From positions 423,776 through 487,775 of the forward strand of contig CAUYUJ010018904.1 in the NCBI GenBank assembly GCA_963575745.1: a stretch of DNA of 64,000 nt. The letters are read 5' to 3'. This DNA is from Prorocentrum cordatum. Lineage: Eukaryota; Sar; Dinophyceae; Prorocentrales; Prorocentraceae. Within the stretch, counting starts at the first letter, position 1. Every line of letters starts with the position of its first letter. The translations under genes were made by a program, and so were the position numbers. Below, one piece after another: positions 42,940 to 52,830 of the stretch. The notes beneath the pieces are model-generated. The model was not told where the DNA came from and did not search any database. It saw only the letters and a program-made list of their open reading frames with translations.

Positions 42940-44420
42940 ACTGAGTGGTCGAGACCTAGCCATGCAACGGACGCTTCGCTCCTGCGCAAAAAGGGGTGGA
43001 GCTGGCGCTACACGATGCGGCGGCGCGATATCTTGCATTCGCGGGACGACCAAGTCGTTGCCGCGTTAAAGGAAGACTTAGCCGTCAACTCACAGACAAT
43101 CTTTGAGCGTCTGTTTTCTCGTGTCTCGCAGGACCCGTGGGTCACGCATTGGACGACATTCGATAGAAAAGACACGTGCCGTTTCGATGGCGTTCCTCTT
43201 GAGGTCGAGCAGATTCCTGAGGGTATCTATTTTCAGCCATACCCTGATGAAGTCACGAAAATGGTTTGCAAGTTATACACGAGAGCGCCGGGACTCTCCA
43301 GAAGGGAGAGGTCGTAGGTCCCACCGTTGGCCCAGCCAAGCGGCGCGTGACGAGATTCGGTGACTTCGTTAGTGTCCCAGTGGTGGACAATAAGACGGGC
43401 TCTCTTATTGTCCGGTTGAACATTTGGGGCCCCTCCATGCACGCCCCGCCCCGCGGCCAAGCCGCTGGGGGCGGATGGGGTACAATGTTTGCCCTGCCTG
43501 TTGTTCAGGGCCGCCTCTACATGCCAGTGCGTGTGGTCGAGGAGGCTCTCGCCGAGTCAGCCAGAGCCAGATATTTCCTGTCTTCTCCCGAGCAGGCTGT
43601 GGCCTGGCGCACGGCGACTCCTTGGCGCTCGCGCCCCTACGACTTCAAAGCATGGCTCGCAAGCGCTGGTCTTGGAGGGAGTGTTGTTTCGAATAAGAAG
43701 CCACGCGCTCTGCCAGTTACTGAGGCCGAGGCTGAGCAGCACGACCCAGTCGCTGCTGGCGAAAAGCCACTTGCGCCCGCAGATCTTGAGCAGCCAGACC
43801 CTGGGGCGCCCCCAGAGGGGCCTTCCAAAGAAAAAGAGGAGGATCCGGTCAAGGCGCCGAAAAGGCCAAGCTTGAGAGCGGAGCTGCCGGCCGACTCAGT
43901 CGGCTCGGTCAGTGATCAAGCGAACATTGCGATGTCGCCCCCATCGGTTGGCTCTATGCCACCGAAGCCTTTCGACAATCGAGGAGCTGGACGGCAGGCG
44001 GCCGGCGGGCCATCCGCTGGGTCGGCCTCAAGTCCAGCTGCCCCGCCCGGCCAGCCGGTGGCCCCCCCCCCCGGCCCAGCCGGTGGTGGAGGGGCCCCGT
44101 CAAGCTCAGGTGGCTCTCCCACAGGGAACCCTCCGCCCTCCGGGGGCCCCCCTGGGGGCGGTGGCGGAGGTGGGCCCCCTGTCCCGGGGCCAATGGAAGT
44201 CGATGACGAAGGAAAGGGCCCGCCCTACCTTGGGCGTGGTGCCTGGAACGTCCTTGACTACCATTGGCACAAGGGTGAGTTCGCCGAGGGCGTCAAACTG
44301 CCCACGCGCGAGTGGGAGGTTCGCGTGCCCGAGATTATTCAGCTTTATGTTGAGATGACTGATCCTCGGTCGAAGGCCTGGACGGGCAATTTGTCATTTC
44401 AAAAAAGTGCCAGGCCATAA
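42940..44420 (+). pseudogene. Unrecognised cargo region 2
   Basis: A first piece in one frame (about 42940-43313: GWSWRYTMRRRDILHSRDDQ, VSQDPWVTHWTTFDRKDTCR) is followed, after a shift near 43300, by a frame to 44420 (RVTRFGDFVSVPVVDNKTGS, GRLYMPVRVVEEALAESARA), a long Pro/Gly-rich linker, and AWNVLDYHWHKGEF. The pieces look like ordinary globular protein but match no family I know. Confidence 0.4.
43449..43470 (+). repeat. CMA-loop hairpin
   Basis: Inner GCGGC/GCCGC, loop CAA, bulged T at 43466, outer CCCC/GGGG. Confidence 0.8.
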
Positions 44421-45440
44421 CCCAGGTTGCCCGCCAGAATGGGCACTCATGGGTTCCATTTGTTGGCGAGGACATAGCGGCCATGATGGCGACCGGACGG
44501 CCTCCCACGGATTTGTTCCACCCTTTGTGCATGATGCAGTTCAGCAAGAAGTACAAATGTTGGCCTTGCTCTGTTCATCTCGTTTCTGATTCTATAGTCT
44601 CGTTCAAAACGGCGGCCGGAAAGAGCGCCACGTCAAGCCATCATGTCCAACATATCATGAACGAATTTGTTCATGGCATGTCCGCTAAAGTTACGGGCGG
44701 CTGCAAAGGCCCCGACCTTCAGGAAGCCGCCCAGTCGCACAATTGGTCGGGCCCCGGGCATCAGCATTACGTGAAAAGGGGTCCATGCTCCAGTGAGGTT
44801 TGTCTTCTGGTCCTTTAATGATATTGCCGATCAGTCGACATATAATTTGCTCGGCGTTCGCGTTGAAGGGAAGCGGGACGAGGGCCCGCGGCTTCTCGCT
44901 GGAGCCCTCCGAGTGATGCTCGAGGCACCTGACCGCATCATAGACGACGCGGTTAAGCGTTCGCCTGATGGTGCGATCGAGATTTTGTACATTGGAGGAG
45001 ACCACAGGTGTTGGCAGTCTCCGGATGGAGGTTGCGATGTTGACCCTATGTGGGACGACGTGGCCACCCTTGTCCGCGCTCAGATGAATCGTCGGATTGA
45101 GGACTACAAGGCCGCGGGGATATGCCCGCGCATCATGATTCTTGACGGTGCATGCCTTTACCGCAAGATGCGGCACCCCGCCAGTGACTCTTACCATTTT
45201 CTGTCAGGCCATAGCAATTGCCAGATAGACAGAGACGGACGAACGGTGAGCTGCAAGGCGGCCGAGATGTTCACAGAGCATATGTTAAAGGCTGCGAGGC
45301 TTGCTGCCTTGTTCTTTTGCCAACTCTCCGGCGGCCCAGCCGTTCCGGGAGGCAATCCATCGACGAAGAGACGAGACGACGGGCGCACGGCCGAGGAGGC
45401 GACCTTCAAAGAGCTGGTCAGCCTTGGCAAGAGCGGAGCC
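44421..45440 (+). pseudogene. Unrecognised cargo region 3
   Basis: One frame (to 44818) reads MMQFSKKYKCWPCSVHLVSD. After a shift near 44780 another begins VRFVFWSFNDIADQSTYNLL, then ALRVMLEAPDRIIDDAVKRS, EILYIGGDHRCWQ, RIMILDGACLYRKMRHPASD and YHFLSGHSNCQIDRDGR. The alternation of hydrophobic strands with conserved-looking Asp/Gly/His turns suggests an alpha/beta enzyme fold. No family is assigned. Confidence 0.4.
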
Positions 45441-47361
45441 CCACTGAGAACAACGTGCCCAAGTCCGTGTTCAACACTCGTCCGTTCCGGACACCTTTGA
45501 GCCCCGCGAAGTTCCCTGCCGTCCAAGACGGATCAGGGGACGGAGCCATTCATTCCAAGCTCTCTGACAAATTCATCGATTTTCTCAGACGAGGAAACGC
45601 GCATGAGGAGTTTTCTGAGTGGCGGGGTCATCGATATTTCTTGCCACGATGTTTCCCCTTTTGTCCAGGCATGCCCCCGAAAGGGGAACGCCTCCGATTG
45701 TCTACGGAGGGAGTGGAAAACGATCAATACATGCGCCCTGCGTTAGAGGAGCTGTCGAAGATAGCGCCTATTGCCAAACCCAGCGGCCCAGCCGCTTCGG
45801 GTAAGGTTACTGCAGAGCGGGCGGCCCAGCCGCCCCGCGAGCCCGTACTTGCCCCTGTGACTTGCGCACAGGCCGCCAAGACGCCCGGCGAAGCGGCGGA
45901 GGAGGCGATCCGCAAGAAATGCCCGGCCAGCGTGGGAGGCAAGCTCAGCGGAAAGGAATTCCCCGAGCGCCTCAGAGCCGGCGGTGATCCCAACAGCAAT
46001 GCCGATTGGGAGACCGACTGGCCCGTGCACCAGTTGTATCAGGCCATTATGAGATTGCCCTATCGTGATTCATCGAGCACGGACCCACAGCATTTCGATT
46101 TCTTCCGACCGTTCACTGTGAAGAGCGGCAACCTTACAAGGCCCATGATGCCGATGAATGGCTACCCAGGGGAGGAGGACCGCGTTGCACGGGTGGCGGC
46201 CGGAGAGGACCCGCCCCGCAGCAGAGAGGTCAAGACTATCCAGATTCATGCCACAGGAGAAGCTTGGTTGGGTCATCAGATGCTGCAGACAAGCACGAAG
46301 ACCCCTCTCTTGGATCCTTCTTATATGGTTCCCAACTGGGCACGGTTCTTTGTAAATAAGGCCGATCGATCATGCGAGGGCCCCGAGGCCGCAGTTGCTG
46401 GTCGCCTGGGCCGTGCGAAGTTGTCGACCAAGACCCGCAGGGCGGGAAACATACACTGCACACAGCTCACTTTGCCCTTCTTCGTAACGGCGGAGAAGCT
46501 TAAGGAGGTCCTAGATGCGACCTCAGGATGGAGCAGACAGTCCCACGGTACGCCTGTGAACGCCCTCCAGTCGGTATTGGAGGGCCATCAGTTGCTTCCA
46601 TCGAATCCCCGCTACGGCGGGAGTATCAAAATGGGGAACGTGGGCGTGTATTCTTTCCCTTGTGTCGATGATTCCTCTACGCGCACTGTTTATTCTGTTG
46701 CAGAGGAGACATTTGGAGATGGCATCTGGGTAACAGCGGAGATTATTTTCTATGCAAAGCCCATGTGCATCAGGGGCAAGCCTCCGCAGTTTTGTACACT
46801 TGACCCATCCCAGATGGTGTTAAGTGAGCTTCGCTTGTACCATTGGACGCCCGCGGCCCTGAATGTCACTCAGGCTTGCACTCTCTTGCAGCATGTCGCC
46901 AGAAAAACTGGGCCCTGGAGCAAGACTTCGGGGTTGAGCATTATCGCGACGATGAGAGAGTTGCTGCCACGGACCAAGTCCGCGAGGCAGAGGGAGAGCG
47001 GGCCCCAAACTTGGGGTCCACCAAGTGGCAAAAGGATCGTGGTCCACACCGGAAATATCGCCCAGAGTTTGACGACATTTGGCCATGGCTTCAAGACAAG
47101 GGAGTCATCATGACCAGGATCAACCCTTTGCATAAAGATGAAGCCTCGGAAGAATCCAAGGCGCTTGTTCGGGTTCATAAAGAAAATGAAGGAAAGGCCA
47201 AAGACAAAACATTGATGGATGTCCACGCTCAGGCGCCAGCGGCCAAGCCAGCCGGCGCCTCGCTTTCACTGGCAACCGAGAATTTTCCCCCTGTGGGGCG
47301 GCCTGCGCCGCAGGCCGAGGGAGTGAGTGCCCCATTCTCTGCCCGGCCCAGCCGCGGCTGA
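45440..47361 (+). pseudogene. Cargo region 4, possible ADP-ribosyltransferase-like fold
   Basis: Continues from region 3 after a shift near 45440 (NNVPKSVFNTRPFRTPLSPA; SKLSDKFIDFLRRGNAHEEF). The best segment is 46530-46850: SHGTPVNALQSVLEGHQLLP, then a Gly-rich loop, NVGVYSFPCVDDSS and FGDGIWVTAEIIFYAK. H-G-T followed by an I/V..G helix and a GVY strand is the pattern of ADP-ribosyltransferase-fold enzymes, but no catalytic set is confirmed. Near 46895 the frame shifts again (EHYRDDERVAATDQVREAEG) to 47361. Several CMA-loop hairpins lie in its linkers. Confidence 0.35.
47231..47260 (+). repeat. CMA-loop hairpin
   Basis: Outer arm AGGCGCC/GGCGCCT perfect, loop CAA, bulged A at 47250, one A-C mismatch inside. 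Confidence 0.85.
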
Positions 47362-48019
47362 GGTGGCGCCTCCTCTTCCGCCAGGCGCAGCCGCGAACGC
47401 GGTTGTGCCTCCGCCTCCGCCGAGGGAGGCGCAGCTGTCAGCTGGGCCGGCGGACGCCATGCCAAAGATGGCGCCGCCGCCGGCCAAGCCGGCGAGCGTT
47501 ACGCCGATGAAGGATCCGCCACAGGATGAGAGGGGAAAGGTCGTGCCGAAGAAGGATCCGCCACCATTTAAGCCGGAGAACGCTGCTCCGATGGCGGAGC
47601 CGCCATCGGCCAAGCCGGCTGGCACTGCTAGTGGGGCCGAACGCCCAACAGCGCGGTCGACTAGCGCCGCGCCGACAGTGGAGCGGCCACCGGCCAGGCC
47701 GGCTAGCGCAGCACCTGCGGTTGCACAGCCGCCGGCCAAGCTGGCAGGCGCAGGAACGACGGAAGCAAAGCCTAAGACTTGGCCAACACCTCCGAGCGTG
47801 CCGGCCGCGCGTTTTCCCTCGCCTCCGCCTGTTTGTAAGAGCGCGAGATGGACTGTTCGGCGTCCAGCACGCACCGACTTCAGGCTTCAGCAAGCCAACT
47901 TTGCGCCCGAGGCTGCACCTCAGCAGTCACAATTTAAGGCTTTTCCTGCGCCTCCCCCGCCCGCCCAAGGCGGCATGGGAATAGCCCAGTGGCGAAGACC
48001 GAGGGCCCTGCGGCAATGA
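47340..48019 (+). pseudogene. Pro/Ala/Lys repeat linker with five hairpins
   Basis: The frame codes degenerate repeats of the type PPxAKPAxxxPMKDPP, ending in an ordinary segment (FRLQQANFAPEAAPQQSQFK). Five CMA-loop hairpins are spaced ~40-130 bp apart here (47344, 47480, 47602-47623, 47690, 47730). Protein repeats and hairpins coincide, so expansion of a hairpin-bearing unit is likely. Confidence 0.5.
47602..47623 (+). repeat. CMA-loop hairpin
   Basis: Inner TCGGC/GCCGG, loop CAA, bulged C at 47619, outer GCCA/TGGC. Confidence 0.8.
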
Positions 48020-49413
48020 ATGAGACCGTTGAAGTGGAAGTCAAGACTGCCGAGGATGGGGGCCCCGATCGCCCCGGAGGCGCCGAAGGACTGGGCGCTC
48101 CTGCAGCCCCTCCCCTGCCCCAGCCGGACGGAGATCCCTCGTCAGAGGAATCCCCGGCTCCAGAGGGGGATGGCGCTGCATCAAGCATTGCACGGTCCAT
48201 CAAAGAAGTTTCACATTACCACTTTGTCGGAGAACGCGCCCGCAGGGCGCTCAAGCATGAGCGCGGCTTCTTCAATCAGTGGAGGCGTGCCATTTCCCAG
48301 GGCCCATCGATCGAGGAGGAGCCTGAGAATTTGCAGCTAATGGAAGTGGAAATTGACGCCGCAAAGCGCATATACAAGATTGCCCAGAAAAAGAACGCGC
48401 ATGAGCCAGGTGATTACTCGAGTCCGTGGAAGAAATTTGCAGCCACCGTTTTGGACAATATCCAGAAGACGATATCTAGTTTCGTTCCCATTCCTGAAAT
48501 TGCCGCCAAAAGCGAGAGCTCACAGCCTCGCACTGAGAGCGGCGTGATCATAGGTGGGCACATGGTGCCTGCTCCTCCTGCGCCTTTGTCCGGCTCAGCT
48601 GCGGCGGTAGAGGAAGCGCTTCCACTTCTGCCCAGCACAGCCTCGGCAGTAGATGTACCTAAAACTCCACCCGGCCCAGCCGTGGTTGGAGGGGCGTCGG
48701 CGCCACTGCCCGGCTCAGCCGCGGCAGCGGAACTTCCTGACTTTGATCAGGATATGGACGTCGAGGTTCAAGATGCGGCCCAGGCCGCGAAGGCAGACCC
48801 CGTGGTTTCAGCTCCCGCTCCCCCGTCGGCTGGCCCACAGGATTCAGCGATGGCGGATTATGCGACACCTGAGTCGCAGCCTGCTGCGGGTGCTCCGCCT
48901 GGCCCAGCCAGAGCGGATAACACGCCATTGCAGAGTGGCCCGATGCAGGTTGATTCGGATACTGTTGACGCACAGCGTACTGAGCCCCACGAGGTTGCAG
49001 AAGTGTCCCCTACCAAGGAAATTAACAGCTCTTCTGATGACGAGGCTGAGCCCGCTGTGAAGGCGGCCCCACCAGTCGCCGCTTCGAGCGGCCAAGACGT
49101 TGCGGAGCCTTCTCCATCGAACAGAGCCCCGGGTGTCCCAGACACGCCGGGGTCTCTTGAGGCCAGCCCAACTCTTGCCGACCTCGCTAATTTTCCCTAT
49201 CAGGGTGACCCTCAACTTGTCTTCCTTGAAGAGGATAATTGTCAGTCCGGCCCCACGGCGACCAACTTCTTCTGCCGAGCGACCCTGCCGCCTTCCCCTG
49301 ACGCGCGGCAGCCTCACCCGACAGAAGACCCGCCCCGTCAGGGCGGAAATGAGGCCACCGTCGGCCACGCTGACAAATTCAAGGGCAAGGGACCTTTATC
49401 TTTCAGAGAGTGA
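48016..49413 (+). CDS. Unrecognised cargo ORF 5 with acidic C-terminal half
   Basis: ATG 48016 opens an uninterrupted frame of 465 codons. A helical segment (ARSIKEVSHYHFVGERARRA; LMEVEIDAAKRIYKIAQKKN) is followed by a long Pro/Ala/Ser/Asp-rich tail. No domain is recognised. It leads, after a shift near 49400, into the phosphotransferase-like region. Confidence 0.45.
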   Translation: MNETVEVEVKTAEDGGPDRPGGAEGLGAPAAPPLPQPDGDPSSEESPAPEGDGAASSIARSIKEVSHYHFVGERARRALKHERGFFNQWRRAISQGPSIEEEPENLQLMEVEIDAAKRIYKIAQKKNAHEPGDYSSPWKKFAATVLDNIQKTISSFVPIPEIAAKSESSQPRTESGVIIGGHMVPAPPAPLSGSAAAVEEALPLLPSTASAVDVPKTPPGPAVVGGASAPLPGSAAAAELPDFDQDMDVEVQDAAQAAKADPVVSAPAPPSAGPQDSAMADYATPESQPAAGAPPGPARADNTPLQSGPMQVDSDTVDAQRTEPHEVAEVSPTKEINSSSDDEAEPAVKAAPPVAASSGQDVAEPSPSNRAPGVPDTPGSLEASPTLADLANFPYQGDPQLVFLEEDNCQSGPTATNFFCRATLPPSPDARQPHPTEDPPRQGGNEATVGHADKFKGKGPLSFRE

Positions 49414-50369
49414 TCGAAACCGAATTATCCAGAACACGCTTGTTCAGTTGAAGTGGCGAATTCGAGAGGCTCATACTACTGGTCTTGTACCTCCCGATGT
49501 CGAGGCTCTTCGTGATAGAAAATTTGATACGCTCAAACGCATAGCAGAGCTCGTCGAGGATCACATATTTGCGTTATTGGGAGAGTTTACCCGCGACGTA
49601 ACGACTTTTGAGCAGGTGAGGGATTTCCTTCGTGCAGGATTCTCTTCTGATGACACTCCCCACGGATTTGATTCTCGGGCCTTCAAGGCCCTGATTCCGT
49701 TGGCTGTGGGCGTCTCTGACCATGAAAATCTGGCGGCCCTAGGCTGCGCGGAGTTTTGGCGACGCCACAGTGGTCGGGTAGATGAGCTTGCGAGGCGCAT
49801 CTGAGATTTTGTTACGTACCTCGTGAGACATTGTTCCGATTACGCGAGGTCTTCGGGAGAATGGGTTTATTTTGGAGACCTAATCGACAAGATGCGAGAG
49901 GGCGGGTACGAGCATCAAACGGTGGCACTTGCTGCGCACGGCCTAGCCGCGTTGCAGCCAGGGACCGTGGAAGTCTCGGGCGTGCTTCCTGATGACCTTG
50001 TTTGCATCAGCGACACCAGGGTCCATGAGCAATGGAAGGACTTTAAGAGCTGGCCCGTCTTTGCCGACGGGCGGTCTAAATGTCCCCATCCCGGTTTTCT
50101 ATAGAGCGTGTCAGGGACACTCCACGCTTGTTGCCTCCATTGAGAGAACGCATGCGCCCTATGACCCTGGCCTAGCCAGGTGTCATGGGCCTCTCCTCCA
50201 TATTGCGGATATGGCGGCGTTGCAGGGGTCGATGCTCGGGGGCATTCAGTTCCCCAAGAGCGCATCAGGCTTCTGTTTCGAGTCGGACTATGGATTGTTG
50301 AGGCTTCTTCCGACCAAGCGGGACCCGGTCATGCAAAGCCCAGACCATTTTCCCTCCTGGCTAAGCTAG
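49400..50369 (+). pseudogene. Tpt1/KptA-like RNA 2'-phosphotransferase domain
   Basis: One frame reads RNRIIQNTLVQLKWRIREAH ... ELARRI, TGA (49802-49804), then in the same frame TYLVRHCSDYARSSGEWVYFGDLIDKM. L-R-H followed by G-[WY]-V-x-x-x-D-L is the N-terminal winged-helix signature of Tpt1/KptA. A shift near 50070 brings VFYRACQGHSTLVASIER, where R-x-x-Q-G-H-S is the family's most diagnostic motif, then RCHGPLLHIADMAALQGSML in place of the usual H-G-T...I...G-L. The frame ends at TAG 50367-50369. The family transfers a splice-junction 2'-phosphate from RNA to NAD. The copy is broken and its activity is unlikely. A distant ADP-ribosyltransferase relative is the alternative. Confidence 0.6.
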
Positions 50370-51113
50370 CGTAGGGATGGTGAAAGTGTTCCTGCGAAAG
50401 AGCACCGCCCAATGGGCCAAGCCCCCGAGGTGGGGCAGCCTCCTACGATTGGGCGATGGCCCACAGTGGACACAGTCCGTCTGTGGGACCAGCTCCCAAC
50501 ACGCAGAGAATCCTGGCCGCTCGTTCTTGTCTTCAATGGCCGCGTACTTACCCGATTTTCGTACCGGGTCTGCCGCGACCGGACCCTTGTGTCCCATCTG
50601 GTGCCAAAGTTCACCGACATAGACAAAGCTGTCACTCTTGCCACAGTACCTGATTGGACAAATGCGAACCAAATGGTGACTTCTTGGGCCCTTGTCTTCA
50701 CTCAGGAGTGGACTTCGTATGAGATGGATTTCGACGAGAATTCCATGCTTGGCTGGATTCACACTGACGAGACTGTGACGCTGCGGCCAGACTACAGGGA
50801 CTGGCCTGACAGGGCAGACGCGTTTATCCGGTCTGTTCCCTGGGACGACGATGGTCGGTTCCTCTGCGCTGAGCTGCATTGGGTGCGGACAGGCTTCGGC
50901 CGTTGCCCCTTCTGCAATAACGCAGCGAAGTGCAAATGTATGGTTGCGCACAATTACTTGCTCCAGTCATTCCAGTCGCGGACCATTGAGCACTCACTGT
51001 GGAATAATGGCCTCAAGCTGACCGTTCGTGGCCACGACAATTTGTCTGGAAACAAGATCGGTACGTTGCAGAGAGACGACAACTGCAGGGCAAAGCGTCA
51101 GCTGATGCCATGA
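50370..51113 (+). pseudogene. Unrecognised cargo region 6
   Basis: Same frame as the phosphotransferase-like end, continuing after the TAG at 50367 (TVDTVRLWDQLPTRRESWPL, RFSYRVCRDRTLVSHLVPKF, TSYEMDFDENSMLGWIHTDE). It ends with a Cys cluster (CPFCNNAAKCKC). It looks like the globular C-terminal extension of the preceding domain. No family is recognised. Confidence 0.4.
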
Positions 51114-51752
51114 CAAACATCAACAACAATTTGAAGCGTGAGCGTAAGTGGGCGAATGGTGGATACACCACGATGGCTGCTGCAGGTCAGACCTTTGGCA
51201 ACAGCCGCCCTGGCAGCGTTCCTGCCTGGATCCCTGGCGACGCCGCGGCCCAGCCGCCGGCGCGCCACGGACGGACCTTTCTTCCAGTATCTTGAACCTC
51301 TCAAGAGGCGTTTCATAAAGTGGCGAGCATTTCTGGCACAGAGAGAAGGGGTTCAAGAACCAACGATCGCAGAGTGGTGGCCCCTGGTTTGGGCCACAGA
51401 CATTGATCAGTATGCGCGCCCCTTTTCTTGTCCTGCTCTGGCTGCTTTCGACTGGCCGGAAGTGGATGAATCGCAAATTTCCCCCAACGGAGGCTGGGAA
51501 GCATGGGAGGGCAACATGCAGAGGACAGGAACCTTTGTGCCGACTCTTCAGACGATTCGAAACGCACAGACAGGAGCGGCGGCCTGGATGCCCGATGCAC
51601 AGGATACCGGCGCGGACGTCACAGGGCCCAGCCCTCGTGGACGTCCGCCTGTTGCCTGGGCGGATCAGCTTGTTTCTCGTCCTGCCCGCCAATCCAAGTC
51701 AGCATCCAGGCGCAACAAAATCTGTTCCAAACGTCCTCTCAGCATTGTAAAA

Positions 51753-51781
51753 CCTGTCGCCGGCCAAGCCGAGACGACAGG
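51753..51781 (+). repeat. CMA-loop hairpin
   Basis: Outer arm CCTGTCG/CGACAGG perfect, inner CGGC/GCCG, loop CAA, two unpaired A on the 3' arm. Confidence 0.85.
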
Positions 51782-52561
51782 TAACGAGGGACTTGGTCCG
51801 ATGCCCCTCGACTTCACCGCCGTCTGCGGGCCCCAGACCCAGCAGATGCTCGAAGGGAAGACCAATCTTGATCTGCCTGATGGACAGGTGAACCCTCGAC
51901 GTGATGATGGCACATTGCGCGTCGCCACGACGGCGCAGGAAGCCATCGCTGTTGCTGCGCAGTATGTCATGGAGCACATGCGCCACAACCCGGGAACGGG
52001 CGCGATCGATAGGTCGCGCCTAACGGGAGAATTCACACATGTAGTTCCTGAAGATGTGCGAGAGGCCATTGTGCGGAGTTGGAAGATTCCCGTTGAGGAG
52101 CTCGACTTGGACCTTCGTGTCATGCGTGTGTTTGTGATTGTCCGAGAGCTCATCCCTTGTTTTCTTGCCGAGGGGTATTGCATTGCATATCCCACGGATG
52201 GCCTCCATACTCGCGACAAAGACGACGGGCATGACAATGAACAGCGCCGCGCCGACGCGCATGCGCTGGACCGCCGTATTCGCGCGGCCGTCGATACATG
52301 CGACCTCGTCGAGGCGCGGGCTCGCGACCTGGGCAAACAGCGTCGCACTGATATTCGTCACCAAGGCGTGCAATTGCAAGAAGCTGTCTTTTTCTTATAC
52401 CCATTCCTGGCATCTACCGAAGATCAGGACATCGACGAAGGCCCCTTTCGCACTGCCTGTGGGGAATACGGTGCCTATGTGGCTACTGCTGCGAGGGGCA
52501 CTGTGAGATGCGCGAAATAGCAGCATGAAAAGCGTCTTCGCGAGGAAGGGGCCGCTGAAGA

Positions 52562-52592
52562 CCCCTCCGATGGCCCAGCCGGTTCGGAGGGG
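52562..52592 (+). repeat. CMA-loop hairpin
   Basis: Outer arm CCCCTCCG/CGGAGGGG perfect over eight pairs, inner GGC/GCC, loop CCA, with extra bases on the 3' arm. Confidence 0.85.
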
Positions 52593-52604
52593 GCTCCTGC
52601 CGCG

Positions 52605-52627
52605 CCAGCAAGGCCAGGCCTTGCTGG
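52605..52627. repeat. Near-perfect palindrome
   Basis: CCAGCAAGGCC and GGCCTTGCTGG pair perfectly around a single A. It lies 13 bp after the hairpin at 52562-52592. Confidence 0.95.
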
Positions 52628-52830
52628 ACGCCCGGCTCCACCTGCCCCGCCTAGACGGCCCAGCGTCCAAGACGATCGGGCCAATGATGACATCGCTGAG
52701 TCTCCTTACTCCGCCGGCGGTCAAACCGCATCGGCGGGTGAGGAGTTTTCGAGACGATCTTCTGACGGGGACACGTGGGATCTGCCAATGACCGCGCGCG
52801 CGCGGCGGGCTCATGGCTGCCGGCCGTGAT

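Larger units (their letters stand above)
42340..42944 (+). pseudogene. Pro/Ala-rich linker after the methyltransferase-like domain
   Basis: Same frame as the end of the methyltransferase-like domain: low-complexity Arg/Pro/Ala (RRPAPPRTAPPPRCG), then an acidic Pro-rich linker (PDPFSPSDVMMDVDIEMEG) ending RKRATPALADDGKPAKRT. It holds three CMA-loop hairpins, two of them nearly perfect (42662-42695, 42696-42721). Confidence 0.5.
51110..52830 (+). pseudogene. Unrecognised cargo region 7
   Basis: A short frame (51110-51295: MTNINNNLKRERKWANGGYT) is followed, after a hairpin at about 51240-51270 and a shift, by a frame to TAG 52518-52520 (LEPLKRRFIKWRAFLAQREG; EWWPLVWATDIDQYARPFSC; DVREAIVRSWKIPVEELDLD; RRIRAAVDTCDLVEARARDL). 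The same frame continues after that stop as an acidic Pro-rich tail to about 52830. No family is recognised. Confidence 0.4.
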
